NCBI GenBank assembly: GCA_037576215.1 | Contig: JBANDB010000009.1 | Span: forward strand, 1,488,001 to 1,552,000 | DNA: 64,000 nt | Reading direction: 5' to 3' | Source: Armillaria gallica | Taxonomy: Eukaryota; Basidiomycota; Agaricomycetes; Agaricales; Physalacriaceae | In this document: piece by piece, positions 11,186-23,632 of the stretch | Position numbering within the stretch: the stretch's first letter is position 1 | How the letters are laid out: every line of letters starts with the position of its first letter | Notes under the pieces: generated by a model | Told to the model about the DNA's origin: nothing | The model's database searches: none | Seen by the model: only the letters and a program-made list of their open reading frames with translations | Position numbers and translations under genes: made by a program

Positions 11186-12457
11186 TTTCCTGATGTTATT
11201 CAAATCCAGATAGATACCACAACCACTGCAAAACAACAGCTTGAATCCATATCTGCCCCTATTCGACGACTCCCTCGAGATATCTTGCTCGAGATTTTCT
11301 CCCTCTGTCGCCCAGGCCCCGACGACATGCCCCGTTTGGCATCCAGAGATTATCCTTGGACTCTGGGTCATATCTGTCACTGGTGGAGAGATATTGTTCA
11401 TTCGTCACCGACGCTATGGTCGGTTGTTGTGCTGTATCCACCGTACAACCCCGAAATCATCGAGGCGCTGCTCCAACGCTCGGCCAATGTTCCATTGAGC
11501 GTGTACATTTTTGTTCACCATCCTGGCGGCAGAACTCACAGCTCGACCATCATCGCCCGTATCATGGGCCTCTGTCATCGATGGTCAAAGCTTGAACTGC
11601 ACGCGCACGCTCCACTGTGTGTTGATCCACCGTATGTGGACAAGTTGCCATCCTTCTTTCCCCACCTCCGGACACTGAAAGTCCTCGGAACCTGTTCGAG
11701 CTCCATAGTCCCAGTCCTTGATGCCCCCCTGCTTAAAACAGTACGATTGAGCTACGTTCCACTGCAATCAGTTCCTAGCCACATCACCCATCTCGCTCTT
11801 TCTAAACTGTCTATTGAAGAACTGCCAATGTTATTATCATTTCCGAATCTCGTCGAGCTTCATTTCAAAGTCAAATACTTTACGCAAGATGCGGCCCCTA
11901 CATCTACAATCACACATCCCACCATCCGTTATCTCTCCGTATCTGGCACCAGTATGTTGCCGTTTCTCACCCTGCCTGCATTGGAGCATTTTCAATATGT
12001 GGACAGAATTCGGGTCAATAGTGTAGTATCTGCCTTCCTTTCACGGTCGCGCTGCACCTTAAAAGCCCTGTTAGCCAACATGCGAGATGGTGACGAGTCG
12101 TTCCTAGAACTACTAGGGTCACAGCCCTCACTGTGTAGGCTGTTGATAGACCCCATAGGAGATTGTAATCATGCGGTAATCCGGAAATTGTCGTCTCCAG
12201 ATTTTCTACCACATCTAGAGCATCTTTCCTTCCCTTATGTCGACGTTGAAGTGGTGAGGATGATTCGGGCACGATGGTACACCCCTATGAGGCGTATTCG
12301 GACATTTGCGATCATAGACACCAATCCAAAGGACGTGGTGTTGGACAGCATGGAAGCGATGATCAATGAAGGGCTAGATGTCAAGGTTGTGGAAGGTCCA
12401 CGTAGAACGGAGGGTTGGCTGGATCCCCTGATGACGGAAACCGAGGATGTCTTGTAG
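11186..12457 (+). pseudogene. 3' part of F-box/leucine-rich protein gene
   Basis: The open frame runs from about 11168 with no usable upstream ATG. It carries an F-box-like segment API-RRLPRDILLEIFSLC at about 11260-11310, followed by HICHWWRDIVHSSPTLWS, typical of the fungal F-box family in which this motif recruits Skp1 for SCF ubiquitin ligases. Leucine-rich segments follow (FPHLRTLKVLG, LPMLLSFPNLVELHF, FLTLPALEHFQYV) and the frame ends at 12455-12457. The reading frame is intact over about 400 codons, so decay is recent, or the piece may still be expressed from a new promoter or spliced to the 9254 exon. The split status is inferred. Confidence 0.6.
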
Positions 12458-12920
12458 TGACGAGGGGTTGGCTCTACCTCAGGCGACGTACTCAGAAAAT
12501 AGCAATTACATACCATCCAAGACTCATCTGCTGACTATCTCTTTTTGCAGACTCATTACAGCGTAAGTAGAAAATGTAGCTTCCCAAGCGATACTCGCAG
12601 TTGCATCGTATCACGGATTGTGCATTCACGTTCACCTCCCCACGCTGGCCACGACTTTCTGCAGTCCGAATCGACTATGACTGTTGTCATCCCGTTTATC
12701 TTGTCTCCCTTGTGTCTCCCTCTTTTTCTCTCTGATGTCGTTGTTTTACCTCTGCACTCAACTGCGCCGTTCCGCGGGTCTTTTCTCATCCATGCGCCTA
12801 TGCTCAGCGCTGGCACGCTCATCGTTGAGAAAATGGAAATTTTTATTTGGTAGAGCAAGCTCTCGATACTTCGTACGTGCAATGTTCCTGCCTCCCTTGC
12901 GACTTGGAAGCGACTTGGGT
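12458..12920. other. Convergent 3' intergenic region
   Basis: About 460 bp between the F-box frame (+) and the zinc-finger gene (-). Short frames on both strands lack features. No repeat seen. Confidence 0.5.
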
Positions 12921-14324
12921 CTACATATTTCCTGCGTTCCAATATGCACCGGCATTAGTCGACGCTCCATCCCACACTGCTTGATCGCCAGCTACGAACG
13001 ACCCGTTGACAGTGGCTTGCGGTGGCACGTTACTATAGTTTCCCTCATTCTGATAGTATGAGTGGGTCGTAGCTTCTTGGACTTGGTAGTAATCATCGAG
13101 ACCCGGAACAAAATTAAGGCCTCGCGGGACTGAGTCAACATACTGTGGCGCGTATTGATAGCCGAAAAATTGGCTATTAGTAGCGCTGTCTGGCACGCTG
13201 GATGGGTTGTTGTCTGTCACCGGGTCTGTGCTGGAACCCAAGTGGTAGGCCCCACTGGAATATGGTGCTTCGCCCCAGAAATTGTGGGAAGGCGACATAA
13301 TTTCTCCGCCATCTACTTGAGGCGGAACAGTTCCAAAGCTACTGTCAGGAAACAGTACTGGATTTGTAGCGAGGTTCTGTTGTTCAGCCACTTGTGCGTA
13401 GTGCGGATAAGGATTGCTCTGCTGGAAGTTGATGAACCTCAAGGAAGGGGCCCGAAGTAGATCCTCGTCGTTTCTCGTTGTGCCAACGGGAGGGTGTATG
13501 GATGGCGATCGGGCCTGAATACTGTCTGGATAGGCATTGATGCTATAGCTCAGCGTGTTTGACGAGGAAGACGGCGTATCGACATAATAATCTGGTGCCA
13601 CGGACGAAAGGGTAGAGATAGTGGAAGATACAGTGGAAGGAGGAAGCGTCGGGTACGGGTACCACGAGCTTTGTGGCTCAATTGCGCTCCCCCCCGCCTC
13701 CATGATCCACTCGTATGTCGTTTGTGGAAAGGTACTGGGAGTAACGAAATAGTGGTCTGGCGATGTCACGGGCGCGTCATGAGAAAGAGTGGCAGGAGGT
13801 CTGACGGTGCTCGGTTGCTGCAAAGAATTTTCTGTTAGCACTTCCGTCCTGCTCTCTTGTGTAGATGAGGTGGCTGAATGGGATATGAGCTCCGTTGTGT
13901 TTTCCATCATGGAAGACGAACTCGTCACATTAGCATGAAACCGTTTCAAATGGCGCGTGAAGACGCTCTTGGTATTGGCACTCCAAGTGCATTCTGGACC
14001 AATACATCGGAACTTGTTCTTTCCACAACTACAAGCCTCGCATGAGATTCCTTGCACCTAAATAGTGCATATCGATTTAATGGACGTACTGATGATGTAT
14101 AAGGTGGCGGACGAGGTTGAGCTTTGGCGAGAGCCCGGCGCAACAAGGCAACCTGTCCCAAACGACAAGTATAAGTTGTGAAATTGAGAGAATAGAACAG
14201 AGCTGCACATTTTCCCCTTCGTGTGTGTTATGAATGCATGCCGAAACAAGTCGTTTCTCCCAGATATTGGCGCCTTGCATCCATGGATGCCACATGCAAC
14301 GCGACGATTAAGTGATCCAGCCAT
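12921..14324 (-). CDS. C2H2 zinc-finger protein, probable transcription factor
   Basis: ATG at 14322-14324 (MAGSLNRRVACGIHGC). The first exon has one finger, C-x4-C then H-x4-H (CGIHGCKAP, then LFRHAFITH). The main exon (up to 14057) has a second finger, CIGPECTW followed by FTRHLKRFH, preceded by a Cys-rich CEACSCGK. About 330 residues rich in Ser, Thr, Pro, Tyr, Asn and Gln follow without a fold signal, as in activation domains, ending WNAGNM. Between the two exons another frame holds a degenerate finger-like LPCCAGL, then VRHLIHH (14090-14152). I could not join it in frame with normal-size introns, so the junctions near 14030-14210 are unresolved. DNA binding is inferred from the fingers; targets are unknown. 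Confidence 0.7.
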
Positions 14325-15172
14325 GTTCTTATGATCAAGAGTACTACGACACCTGCAGAGGGTGGGGAGGCAAAGAAGGGGACCGGGGATTGGCAACCTA
14401 GGCGGGGTAGTAAAGTAGAAAGAAAGACAAACCTGTGGCCCTTTTAACCACCCTCTGATGTCGTGTGGATGAATTGGTTGGGCGACGTAGAGTTAATTAT
14501 TTTCCTATTAAGCTAACTGTTTGGCCGAGTGGCAACCAATTGGAGGGAATAGCCGTTACGGGAGGGTGGAGTGATTGGTATCTGGATTTAGTGGTCAAGA
14601 TTTTGTCTTCCGACAACGGGTAACAATGTAGCGGCTGCTAAGGGCCCCGGTGTTCTAGGCATAGTTATGACCTGAGGAAAACAAACAAAATTCTATGTCT
14701 GCTGGTACTTTTCTATAGATTCGAAGGCATACTCACGTTTAAAAGTTTACGAAAGACAAGAGATAATAAACCTCCGGCTTTCCTGAGCTGGAACCGAATT
14801 ATTTAAATTTGGTAAGAGTTGGAAAGACGTTCCCTTTTTTCAAGCCGGACTAAGACCGAATAGATAAACAGAAAGGTTACAAATTGGCGTTTTACGTGGT
14901 CCAAGGGCTAGAAATTAGTTTATACAGCTGTCATCAGATACGCACCTACACGGTAGGAACTTCGTGAAAATCAAAATTCGATACTGATGATAGGGGTAGG
15001 CCCCTTACATAATTTACGCGACGCGTTATTTGGCAAAGTCGTTGCTTGTAAACTCCCGCCACTTGGGATCCGTGATAGAGGCGAACTTCATTCATTTTTG
15101 CGACTAAGTATCTTAAGACCTCACATGGGTGTAACTTACGATGCCAGACCGTGGATTACAGATCATTCCTCC
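14325..15172. other. Upstream region of zinc-finger gene
   Basis: About 850 bp between two minus-strand genes: the promoter side of the zinc-finger gene and the 3' side of the methyltransferase. No gene or clear repeat seen. Confidence 0.5.
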
Positions 15173-17623
15173 TCATCTCATAACAGCAGACATCGTCTCG
15201 GCCATCTTTATTGCCTCGTAGATGTGAAACGTTCGGACATGGGCAGGCTCGTATCTTGAGTACTCTGGCGGAACTGCTGAACCTGCAGGGGGAAGAGTCG
15301 TGAAACTGGGCAACGACACAATACTCGGAGCTCCCGTCTCTACTACTGACGGTATAAACGACATCGAATCTGATGCGTCAGAGTCTACCGAAAGTGATTG
15401 ATGGTGCGGACGCCCGCTGCAGTAAATGTTGTGAGAAGTGACGATAGGGACGCAGACTTTACTTACCATTGGTAGTCGGGGATATCGCTCCAGCTTTCAG
15501 AAGAAACAGACGCGACAGAGAAGACCGAGTCAAGTGTACTTCCGGTGTCTGAAGTCTCTGGAATGAAAGAAGAGTCATCACGCGGGTTGAAGCGTTCGTG
15601 TAGAAACCCTTCATAATCCCACAACGCGTCTTCCACCTCTTCTCCTGCGAAATCCATCAGCGTATCCTTGAGCGACAACAGTAATTTTGGGTGCTTCAGC
15701 GCATGGACTTCGATCTCCGTCCGAGAGAGCGGAATGAAGGTAGACGGCCAGAGCACAAGCCCGGGCGAATGTGTCAGTTGATGGCTTTCATCGGTGAAAC
15801 CCAAATGCGGTGGAGCCAACATGAGATGCATCGTCCGAAGTTCTCTAGCATGCCCAAATACCCTTTGTGCTGTATCCGCGACAAACTGGCTTGGATAGAG
15901 GTGGATTCCAAATTGACTATTGTTCAACTGCTCGAATAGAGACTCAAGCTCTTTTGTTGCCGTGGCTTGTTCCGTCCAGGGATCAGAGCTGATGGAAGAG
16001 ACTGAAGTTTGGGATCTGCTGTTCAGGGTAGTTGAATCTGAAGATAGTTCTTCGGAGTTGTCCGACTCATTGTCGGTAGCGGTGATAGTCCCCTGAGATG
16101 ACTCTAGGTCACTGTTTGGGTCGATGGAGGAGCCCTGTATTGCTGGGATTTTGCCATACGGAAAGAATACATGGTCGTCGATGATCTCCAGTCGGCCTCC
16201 GACCGTCAGTACGCGGCAGACTTCATCGAGGACGAATTCCCATTTCTCAAGAGGTATTGCATACGTCAAATTTGCCATCCGGACGAGATTGAAGGAGTTG
16301 TTGGGAAATGGCAGTTTGCTTGTTATACTGAGATGATCACGAAAGCCATCAGTGTGGATCCGAGAAGACTATGATTCATGACGTACAAATTTCCCTCAAC
16401 GAACGATGTATTATCGACGACCCTGTGCTGGACAGCCAGATCATGTAATGACTGTGTAAGATCGACTATGTCAAGCCCAGTGATCTTGGTACCGTAACTC
16501 TTCCAAGCGATTGCTGCATGGAGCATCCAATAGCCTTGACCGCAGCCCAAGTCAAGAACCGTAGCCGGTGGATTAGTATCATATTTATGAAAGGAAGGAC
16601 TGCCAATCAATTCTTGCAGCAGATCCGTCGTTAGACGATCCCTGGATACAGATTGTCATTACAATGACGGAGTGGAAGGACATAGGAAACGTACTGCTCT
16701 AGAAGTATCGGATCATAAGGGTCCAAAGGATACGCCTCTCTCATGCGTGAGGAAGATGGAAAGCTTCGGGTAACAGCATGGTCACCATTGGGAGAAGCCT
16801 GCAAAGGTCTTGACTTCTTCAGCTGCTTTCGGAGTCTTGGACGCGGTTCACTGGGGTGTGCTCGAGATCTCGCTAAAGGGAAAAAGAAGTCTCCAGCCTG
16901 ATGCAGATGGAATGATTCCGGCCGCGCTATCAACCGTTCAGCAACAACGTCGGACGTCGGCACTTTGTTTGTCGTCGGTTTTATCTTGACTTTTGCCATA
17001 GCAGGGATCACGTTTGGTCGCGCCCTGGATCTGGATGAGGGAAGTACAAATGCGGGTGGTGGTGGCGGGAGTGCTTCGGAGGAACGAGTGAACAAAGATG
17101 CTGGCGGATTGACGTCCAACGAGGAGAAGGTCTCATCGCTTGAAGCAGAATCTGAGCGGGATCGCGCAAAAGGCGGAGGAGATGGTGCTGGGGTCGGTAC
17201 TGGGGTTGTATCCGTACTGTTTGGAGGGGACAGGACGTATAAAGTACCGCGTTTAGACTGGCGTTGGAGTAGCGGGGGTGGAACATCCGATGTAAGGTCA
17301 ATTGAGTCCATTAGAAACGGTGAAACGTAGGTAGGAATGGGAGACACTGATCCTAAGGATATGCTTGGTCTATCTGCGTCAAGAGGTAAAGTCGGGCAAG
17401 CTGCACCAGACTCCTGCCCTGGCTGGTGAGTGGCCTCGGAGACATAGAATGGTGAGACTGTCAGATCAACCTTAACAGGAGGACAGAACGTCAGGAAAAT
17501 GATAATTGAGAAGGAGAAAAAAAGCACACTCACCTGTGGTCTACGCAGGTTGTTTAGAATTTGCTGCGCAGGGGTCTTTTTTGCTGGTAGTCGCCTCCGG
17601 CCCGAAGCGGCTCTAGATGACAT
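15173..17623 (-). CDS. SAM-dependent methyltransferase with long N-terminal extension
   Basis: Four or five exons, with frame kept across each intron (16642-16694, 16319-16386 and 15417-15466). Motif I, VLDLGCGQGYW, is followed by the acidic loop ITGLDIVDL. The class I fold continues with KLPFPNNSFNLVRMANLTY and VCRVLTVGGRLEIIDDHVFFP, the last typical of fungal class I methyltransferases. The ~300-residue N-terminus is Ser/Pro/Arg-rich and looks disordered; an acidic Ser-rich insert follows the core. A CAG/GTGAGT donor after codon 30 with a possible acceptor 63 nt later gives 738 residues if spliced or 759 if retained; both stay in frame. The substrate is unknown. A LaeA-like regulatory enzyme is possible but not shown. 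Confidence 0.8.
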
Positions 17624-20600
17624 CTAAGATTCAACGTTTGTAAACTGAACATGTAGAGCTCAAGATAAGGACATACTGTAAGACAGACCGATACCCTGAG
17701 AGGGTGTAGCAAATTGGAAGTTCAAGTGGCCGTACTTGGGACGTAAGGTTAAGCTGAGAGTTGAATGTTTATATATCCTTTACTTGGAAGCACAGAAGAA
17801 GGCGCTTACTGGCTGGTTCCGCGTGTTTCCCAGCCTGAATGGGGTCCGAGGCATTAAAATCTTGTTCTTCCCGAAGAGCTGATCATTCTAGTGCCATCGC
17901 AAAATGATTGTCGAAGGTCATCAGAAGTCGGCGGTGATGGTATTGCCCTGCTGATCCACAAAAGACGGAAAGGCTGTCCAACGAACAAATTTACTGGAGG
18001 CGTGCCTCAAACACAGTCACGCCTTTCAGTTTCGAGTAAGACAAAGTTAGCCATGAGACGTTGATCACAGCCTGGATTGACTTGAAGAACCATGTACGTT
18101 CAAGGAAGCGTACAAGGGCAAAAAACACACATCAAGGACATTACCGAGGGAATCGAGAATGATAAGATGTGAGATACTTTAACCTGCCAATGGGACGAGA
18201 AGCCTTATCAAGCGCGAGGCTGTTTTACGGCGTTCAGTTTCATGCGAGAAAGATTGCCAGGACCATCGCAATTCCGTAAGATTCCCGCACTGACAGATAC
18301 AATGAGCCAAAAAAAGCGAGTCTATATAGATAAGGGAAGGAACCAACAGATCCTCGAGCATGTGGCACAAGGAGTTCACACGACCGTGAAGATGACGACG
18401 TAGCTGTAGTTTTAACTCTCTCGAACGCCGATCAACTTGAGTGATAGAGAATGCCGCCTCTTCGGCCCGAATGAGGAAGCGGTAGTGTTTTTTGCCCACC
18501 CACACAGATACCAAGTTGTCCTAGAAACGACTTCGGTATCGGATTTAAGACGACTGACACTGGCATCACTCACTAATAAAATGACAGAATTCCCTGATAA
18601 CATCAGTCAGTTCCTTCGGTAGCAGATGCTGTGGGTTGAGATGTGGTCTGTGCTTTGACTCAGTATTCGTAACTGCAATGACAGCCTGAAGGCAGGTGCT
18701 AGACCAAGAAGACCATACCTCAAACTAACTTTAATCTCGACTATCGGTTCTGGGAGTCGGGGCCCGCAATATACAGCTGACACGATCTCGCGAGGATAAA
18801 CAGGGTTGAATCAAGTATCTGATGCCGAATTAATAGTAATACCAAAACCAAGTGATATCTACAGGGGCAGAGATGGTCAACGCAGAATAGAGAATCTCGG
18901 GTTGCACGCACTTGTAGAGATCATGACTTGCACAGCAAACAGAACCGGTCTGGGTCAAATTTAAACCGTGTCATACCAGGATTCAGGAAGGACCCTGTTC
19001 GAAATGAGCCATTGCAGCTCAATCTGACCCGCCTTCGAACTGCGTCGGGCTGATGCTGATATGTGGGTATGAGAGGTAAGTGTTCCCTTTTCTGTTTCGG
19101 GATTCCAACGATATCAATAAGCAGTTAACCACTGACGAATCACGATATCCCCAATTGTTCCAACTTTCCTCAAAATCATGCAACAGCCCCATTTGATTCA
19201 ACACGCATGCATGACCTAGGCTCAAATCAGTCTGCCTACCGGAAATGTTGTCGGCAGGCGGGAAACTCACCAATTGTGTGCTTTGCTTGCCGACAACATC
19301 CCTGATACGACGGATTGGTTCCCTCGCCAAGGAATGCGCCCATTGTGCGGAATGCCGAGCCAGGTGGTGTGTAGCTTCGATGCAACATGGGTAGCATTTC
19401 TCGACTCGCAAAATGATGGCGTCATTGGGTGGATTAAAAATATAAATGCCGATTGTAAGGATGACGATATTAGGGATAGGCTGCACTTGATATTTGTGGG
19501 TGACTTCTCTATCGAGCGACACAATCCTGCATTCCGGTATCGTCTATGCGTTCTCACACTGTTGTTCCTTATGCACGAGGCCATCCCGTACTCTCTTTCT
19601 GGCGACGGACTATCCCCAAGGGCGAAGGAAGCATGCTGTAAGGCGGCTCTGAACGCTATGACACGAGGTTTTTAGTCCCGCAGGTTCGAACGGGAAAGAA
19701 ATTTCTTACCATTACATTTCCCGCGTTTTAAGGATCGATAAAACCCGCCTCTGTCATTTTCGGGAGACGCGATACGATCAAGATAGGCGCAGCCCAAATA
19801 CACAAGCTAAAAAGACGCATATACTAAGTTCCTATGACACAGCTGGGTAGTCGCCGCATGCAATATTTAACAGCATTCGGAATTGCTCCCCAGATTTCAT
19901 CGGAATCTTCGAAACGCAGGGAACATCGATAAGATCCCGCCGCACAGGAAATCGGGTGGGTCCCGGGCATCGGTACCAGCCGCCCTTCTCTCTGAAGCGG
20001 AGAAAGCTACGAGTTTCCGCCGCCAGTCGCCTCGATACAACTCTCTGTCATTCGGGCTCAGCTCCAGGAGCGCCTCACGATAGGTTCAAAACCGCTTTCA
20101 GTCGAGAAAATGACCGGGACGCTGCAGGACCCTAGCGCCATCCACCGTCTTGCATCGCTTTCAATCGGTCGTGGACTGTTGGAAAGCACATCATATGGGC
20201 TCTCCAACTAGAAGTCTACCAGCGATATTGATATCCTAGCACCGGTGCCATGGGAAATACCGTATGGCTGGCGACCGCGGTTCGTCTTGTGCTTGTGAAT
20301 TGGCTTGAGCGCGACAAATGATGATGCGAGCGTCTGAAGAGCATATTAAGCACGTCTAATGGCCAAGGAAATGAAGGCCTGCAATACCAGAACTTCAAGT
20401 CGTCGACCACTAGTCTCGTTGTCTCCAGCATCGTAACGGTTCCAACTTTTCATACGAAACGTTGAGAAATAACAGATATTAAAGGATAGTCGCAGCGAGG
20501 AAAATAATTTATAAAGGTGGGCAGTACGAATCGTACGATAGCGGTAAATTGTAATGAAGAGCAATTCGTTACACAGCCACAACAGTTTCTTGCTTCTCCA

Positions 20601-22197
20601 CCTCATGTCGTTTCACCCCTTCTTGAGGTCTAGCTCAACAATTCGCCAAATTTTCTGAATTCTGCAAGGACATACTTAAATGGTGCATTTTTTCTACTAC
20701 TCCTGCTCCAAATTATAACAGCTAACTCCACAATCAACAGGACAGATGTTCTCTGCCATCACGATTGCGCTATATATGCGCATTACCCGACCGTCAAACT
20801 TCTCAGAACCGTATATTGTACCTAAATTCGGAACCCTGGCCTCGAAATGAACGAAGCTTCACGCCTGGGTCAACGTCCTTTAGGGCACCGTCAAGGCATC
20901 ATTGATTTCAGGAATAGGACTGATTGTCTACGCGAACAGTGAGCGTCGCACCGCATTTATTCAACACCCTTTATTGACACTATCTCTAAGCCTACTATAG
21001 CGACCAGATACAGCTCCGGTACGTTCCCGCGTCACCGAGGCAACTAAGAAGATAAGCTGTGCTATCTGTGCTTGGGATTGATATAGGGTTGGTACGTGGA
21101 CGGAATCAGGTGAGCCCGTCACTTCCTACTCTTACATGGGGCTGATAAGTCAATAAGAGTCCATTCCTATTGATTGGGAACAAGTAGCTGACCTATTTTC
21201 TCGTCTCCAAGGCAATGGAGTGGACCTGATTTACTCCAGTATTCCCTGGCTGTGTTTGGCTGAATACCACCGTCTGCAGCGGAAGCCGTACCTGAGATAC
21301 CTAGGCGTCGCTGTAACGGCTGGAGGCCTATGAAACGAAGTAAGACAACATCGGCATGGCTGATTGACACTGTCTATCTCAGCTCACGATGTTTCTGCAA
21401 AACGATACGAAGGACGTGTAAAGTACCGGAGAAAGGACCAAAACTTAGCGTTTCTTCGCTCGACATAACCCCAACACCCGGCTTAAACCATCGTCTCCGA
21501 CCCACGAAGTATGGCCCAAGCCTCGACATGTCCTCCCAATCGCGTGCTCGACGTTTCGTATCCTTTCCACCAATGCCATATTGAGCCGAACGAACATGCC
21601 ACCTCTTTGGCAAGGATCACCACTCTGACTTCTTGAGCTTCTCTGCACCGCCCACCGTCTTCTCCCTCGCTCTTCTCCACTCACCCCTCCGTGGTCTCGG
21701 TGCCGACGCCCCGTGGGAGGAGCCAGTGCCGTTTGATAAACGGATAAACTTCATTGAGACACGTGTACTTCGTGTCTAGCCGAGCAACCTCGTTTTCGTC
21801 ATGGCGCTGATCCCGTTCACATCGTCACGACTTACTGCTGTAGTATCGGGCAGGGTGGCATCTTCCCTCATTGTGACGTTCAAGCCACGTTCCACTCGAG
21901 TCTCGCAGGCTGTCAACATTCCTATGTATCATGCCTATACCCTTCATACCTAGATCTGCCCTTTGTCCGAAACATGCACTTGAATGTTCGGACCCTCTAA
22001 GCAGGACCGTCTCTACATGTTGTTTTTCTTGTTGGAATACTACCAATGGAGCGCCATAGAATTATCGGACGACCATGATCCGGGACTGGTTCCGTCAGTG
22101 ATTCCGAGTTCCACTTCGCATTTCTTGCCGGTGCTTTTGGTACGAATAAACCAGTGTAATGACTACCTCTCAGAACAATAACACTACCCCGCATGTA
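17624..22197. other. Long gene-poor stretch
   Basis: 4.6 kb with no gene I can support, apart from the weak frame at 19274-19675. Short frames at 18179-18514 (-), 19019-19522 (-), 20346-20606 (-) and 21330-21584 (+) show no motif or exon chain. No long repeats recognised. Confidence 0.5.
19274..19675 (+). CDS. Weak hypothetical protein or gene fragment
   Basis: 134 codons open to a TAG at 19673-19675 with balanced composition (SFDATWVAFLDSQNDGVIGW, later DRLHLIFVGDFSIERHNPAF). There is no ATG at its start, so it would be an internal or last exon, or a fragment of a dead gene. I do not recognise it, and no paralogue is seen in the window. Confidence 0.2.
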   Translation: MCALLADNIPDTTDWFPRQGMRPLCGMPSQVVCSFDATWVAFLDSQNDGVIGWIKNINADCKDDDIRDRLHLIFVGDFSIERHNPAFRYRLCVLTLLFLMHEAIPYSLSGDGLSPRAKEACCKAALNAMTRGF

Positions 22198-22205
22198 GGG
22201 CGCTC

Positions 22206-22604
22206 TAGGGTTGAGGGAAAAACCTCTGAGGGATTGGCTGCCGGTATTTTACCTCGGCGAGCCATCGAGGGGTTTTTTACACATGGTAAAATACCTCGTC
22301 ACGTGATTATAAAATAATATTTATTTTCATATTTTCATAAATTTCTTTGTTTGTCAAAATATGGTCTATATCTCCCAAAAATTCGAGAGACCTTGCTATC
22401 ATCCTTGATGGTGCTTCAGTTACCTATCAGCATCTTAAAGTTATCATTCCTGAGCCTACACATAAAAAGTACAGCGACTTTGTGGCAATAATATATGCAT
22501 GTGATCGCTGTATTTTACCTCGGTAAAATACATGGTAAAATACTATGTATTTTACTGTAAAAAACCATTTTGGTAAATAACCTACCCTTTTTCCCTCAGC
22601 CCTA
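22206..22604. mobile_element. hAT-like MITE with 8-bp target duplication
   Basis: 399 bp, bounded by 17-bp terminal inverted repeats that differ at one base: TAGGGTTGAGGGAAAAA at 22206-22222, and the complement of TAGGGCTGAGGGAAAAA at 22588-22604. It is flanked on both sides by the same 8 bp, GGGCGCTC (22198-22205 and 22605-22612). The inside is AT-rich with nested palindromes, for example TGTATTTTACC and GGTAAAATACA at 22509-22532 separated by 2 nt. There is no coding capacity. Eight-bp duplications and TAGGG ends are typical of hAT elements. The intact TSD suggests a fairly recent insertion. Confidence 0.85.
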
Positions 22605-22612
22605 GGGCGCTC

Positions 22613-23632
22613 GCGGGTTGCGACAAATAATACTACCTGGCGGCCCTGATGGGAAGGCACAGCCATCCCCAAGAAGACCGAATACATGACTCATCTGTAC
22701 GTACCGAAAATGACTATTTATTCAAGCGCAATGTTCCGTTCCCGACCAGTGGCAACTGTCTCCGAAGCGACATGCCTCAAAGCGTAGTTATCTTATTGTC
22801 TACGCCAAAAAAACGCGGTTGCGCTTTGGGACGAGACAATAAGACCCCGCCGCGTAATGTCCACATATAAAAAGCTGCTAAAGCTGTTCTCGATGTCTTC
22901 ACCTACCTACTACGGCTGCACTGGTTTGCGCTCATAATCTTCTACGAACATCCTCATTAATATTCATGGACAACTTCGTCGAGTTTGTCCTTGACGTCCT
23001 CGGGCTTGCCCCGGATAACGCTCCGCAGAATGAAGCATCTGAGATGTGTACTACGAATGGTGGATGCGTTGTGACATGATAAGCACGGATAATTTATGCA
23101 GTGAGACCTTCGTTTTCTCTCTCTTTCGTTGACCTCACTAGAAATCGTTAGAGCTCTTGGACCACAGACGTGGAAGACCTCTGACTTGGATAGCAGGGCT
23201 CCACAAGATTTTGTCACGCTACGCCGCATAATACGCTCCCTTATTGTATTATTTTCATCAGCAACGTTTACGACTACTACCGCATCATAACATCGATGTA
23301 ATCACATTGGGACTTCACATCATATTTTTGTTTTCATGCTCATGCGATGATGAAATGGAAGCTCTTCGTTATACATATTCAATTAGACTCTTTCTACCCT
23401 GTAATAGTAGGATGGACCGTCGTTTCCCCTGTAATGACCTGTCACTTCCCGTTAGCAATATACATTGTGTCTTTGGGAGTAGAACGTACATTCAACATGA
23501 TCAATTCGAAGACAGTCTTGTGTTTTTATACAGGCAAAATATACGAGACGGCGGACTGGAAACGTGGGCGGCGGACTCGGAATTTCAAATTTCGCACCTT
23601 ATTCACGACCCTCACTACCTGCTGCCGTCGCA
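22613..23632. other. Region upstream of YAE1
   Basis: About 1 kb. The right part is the presumed promoter and 5' UTR of YAE1. Short frames at 22957-23229 (-) and 23244-23729 (+) overlap it and have no support. No repeat seen. Confidence 0.45.

Noticed and set aside
17008..17330. Frames of 97 and 121 residues over the methyltransferase N-terminus
   Set aside because: They lie in other frames of a real exon with Ser/Pro-rich codons that leave few stops.
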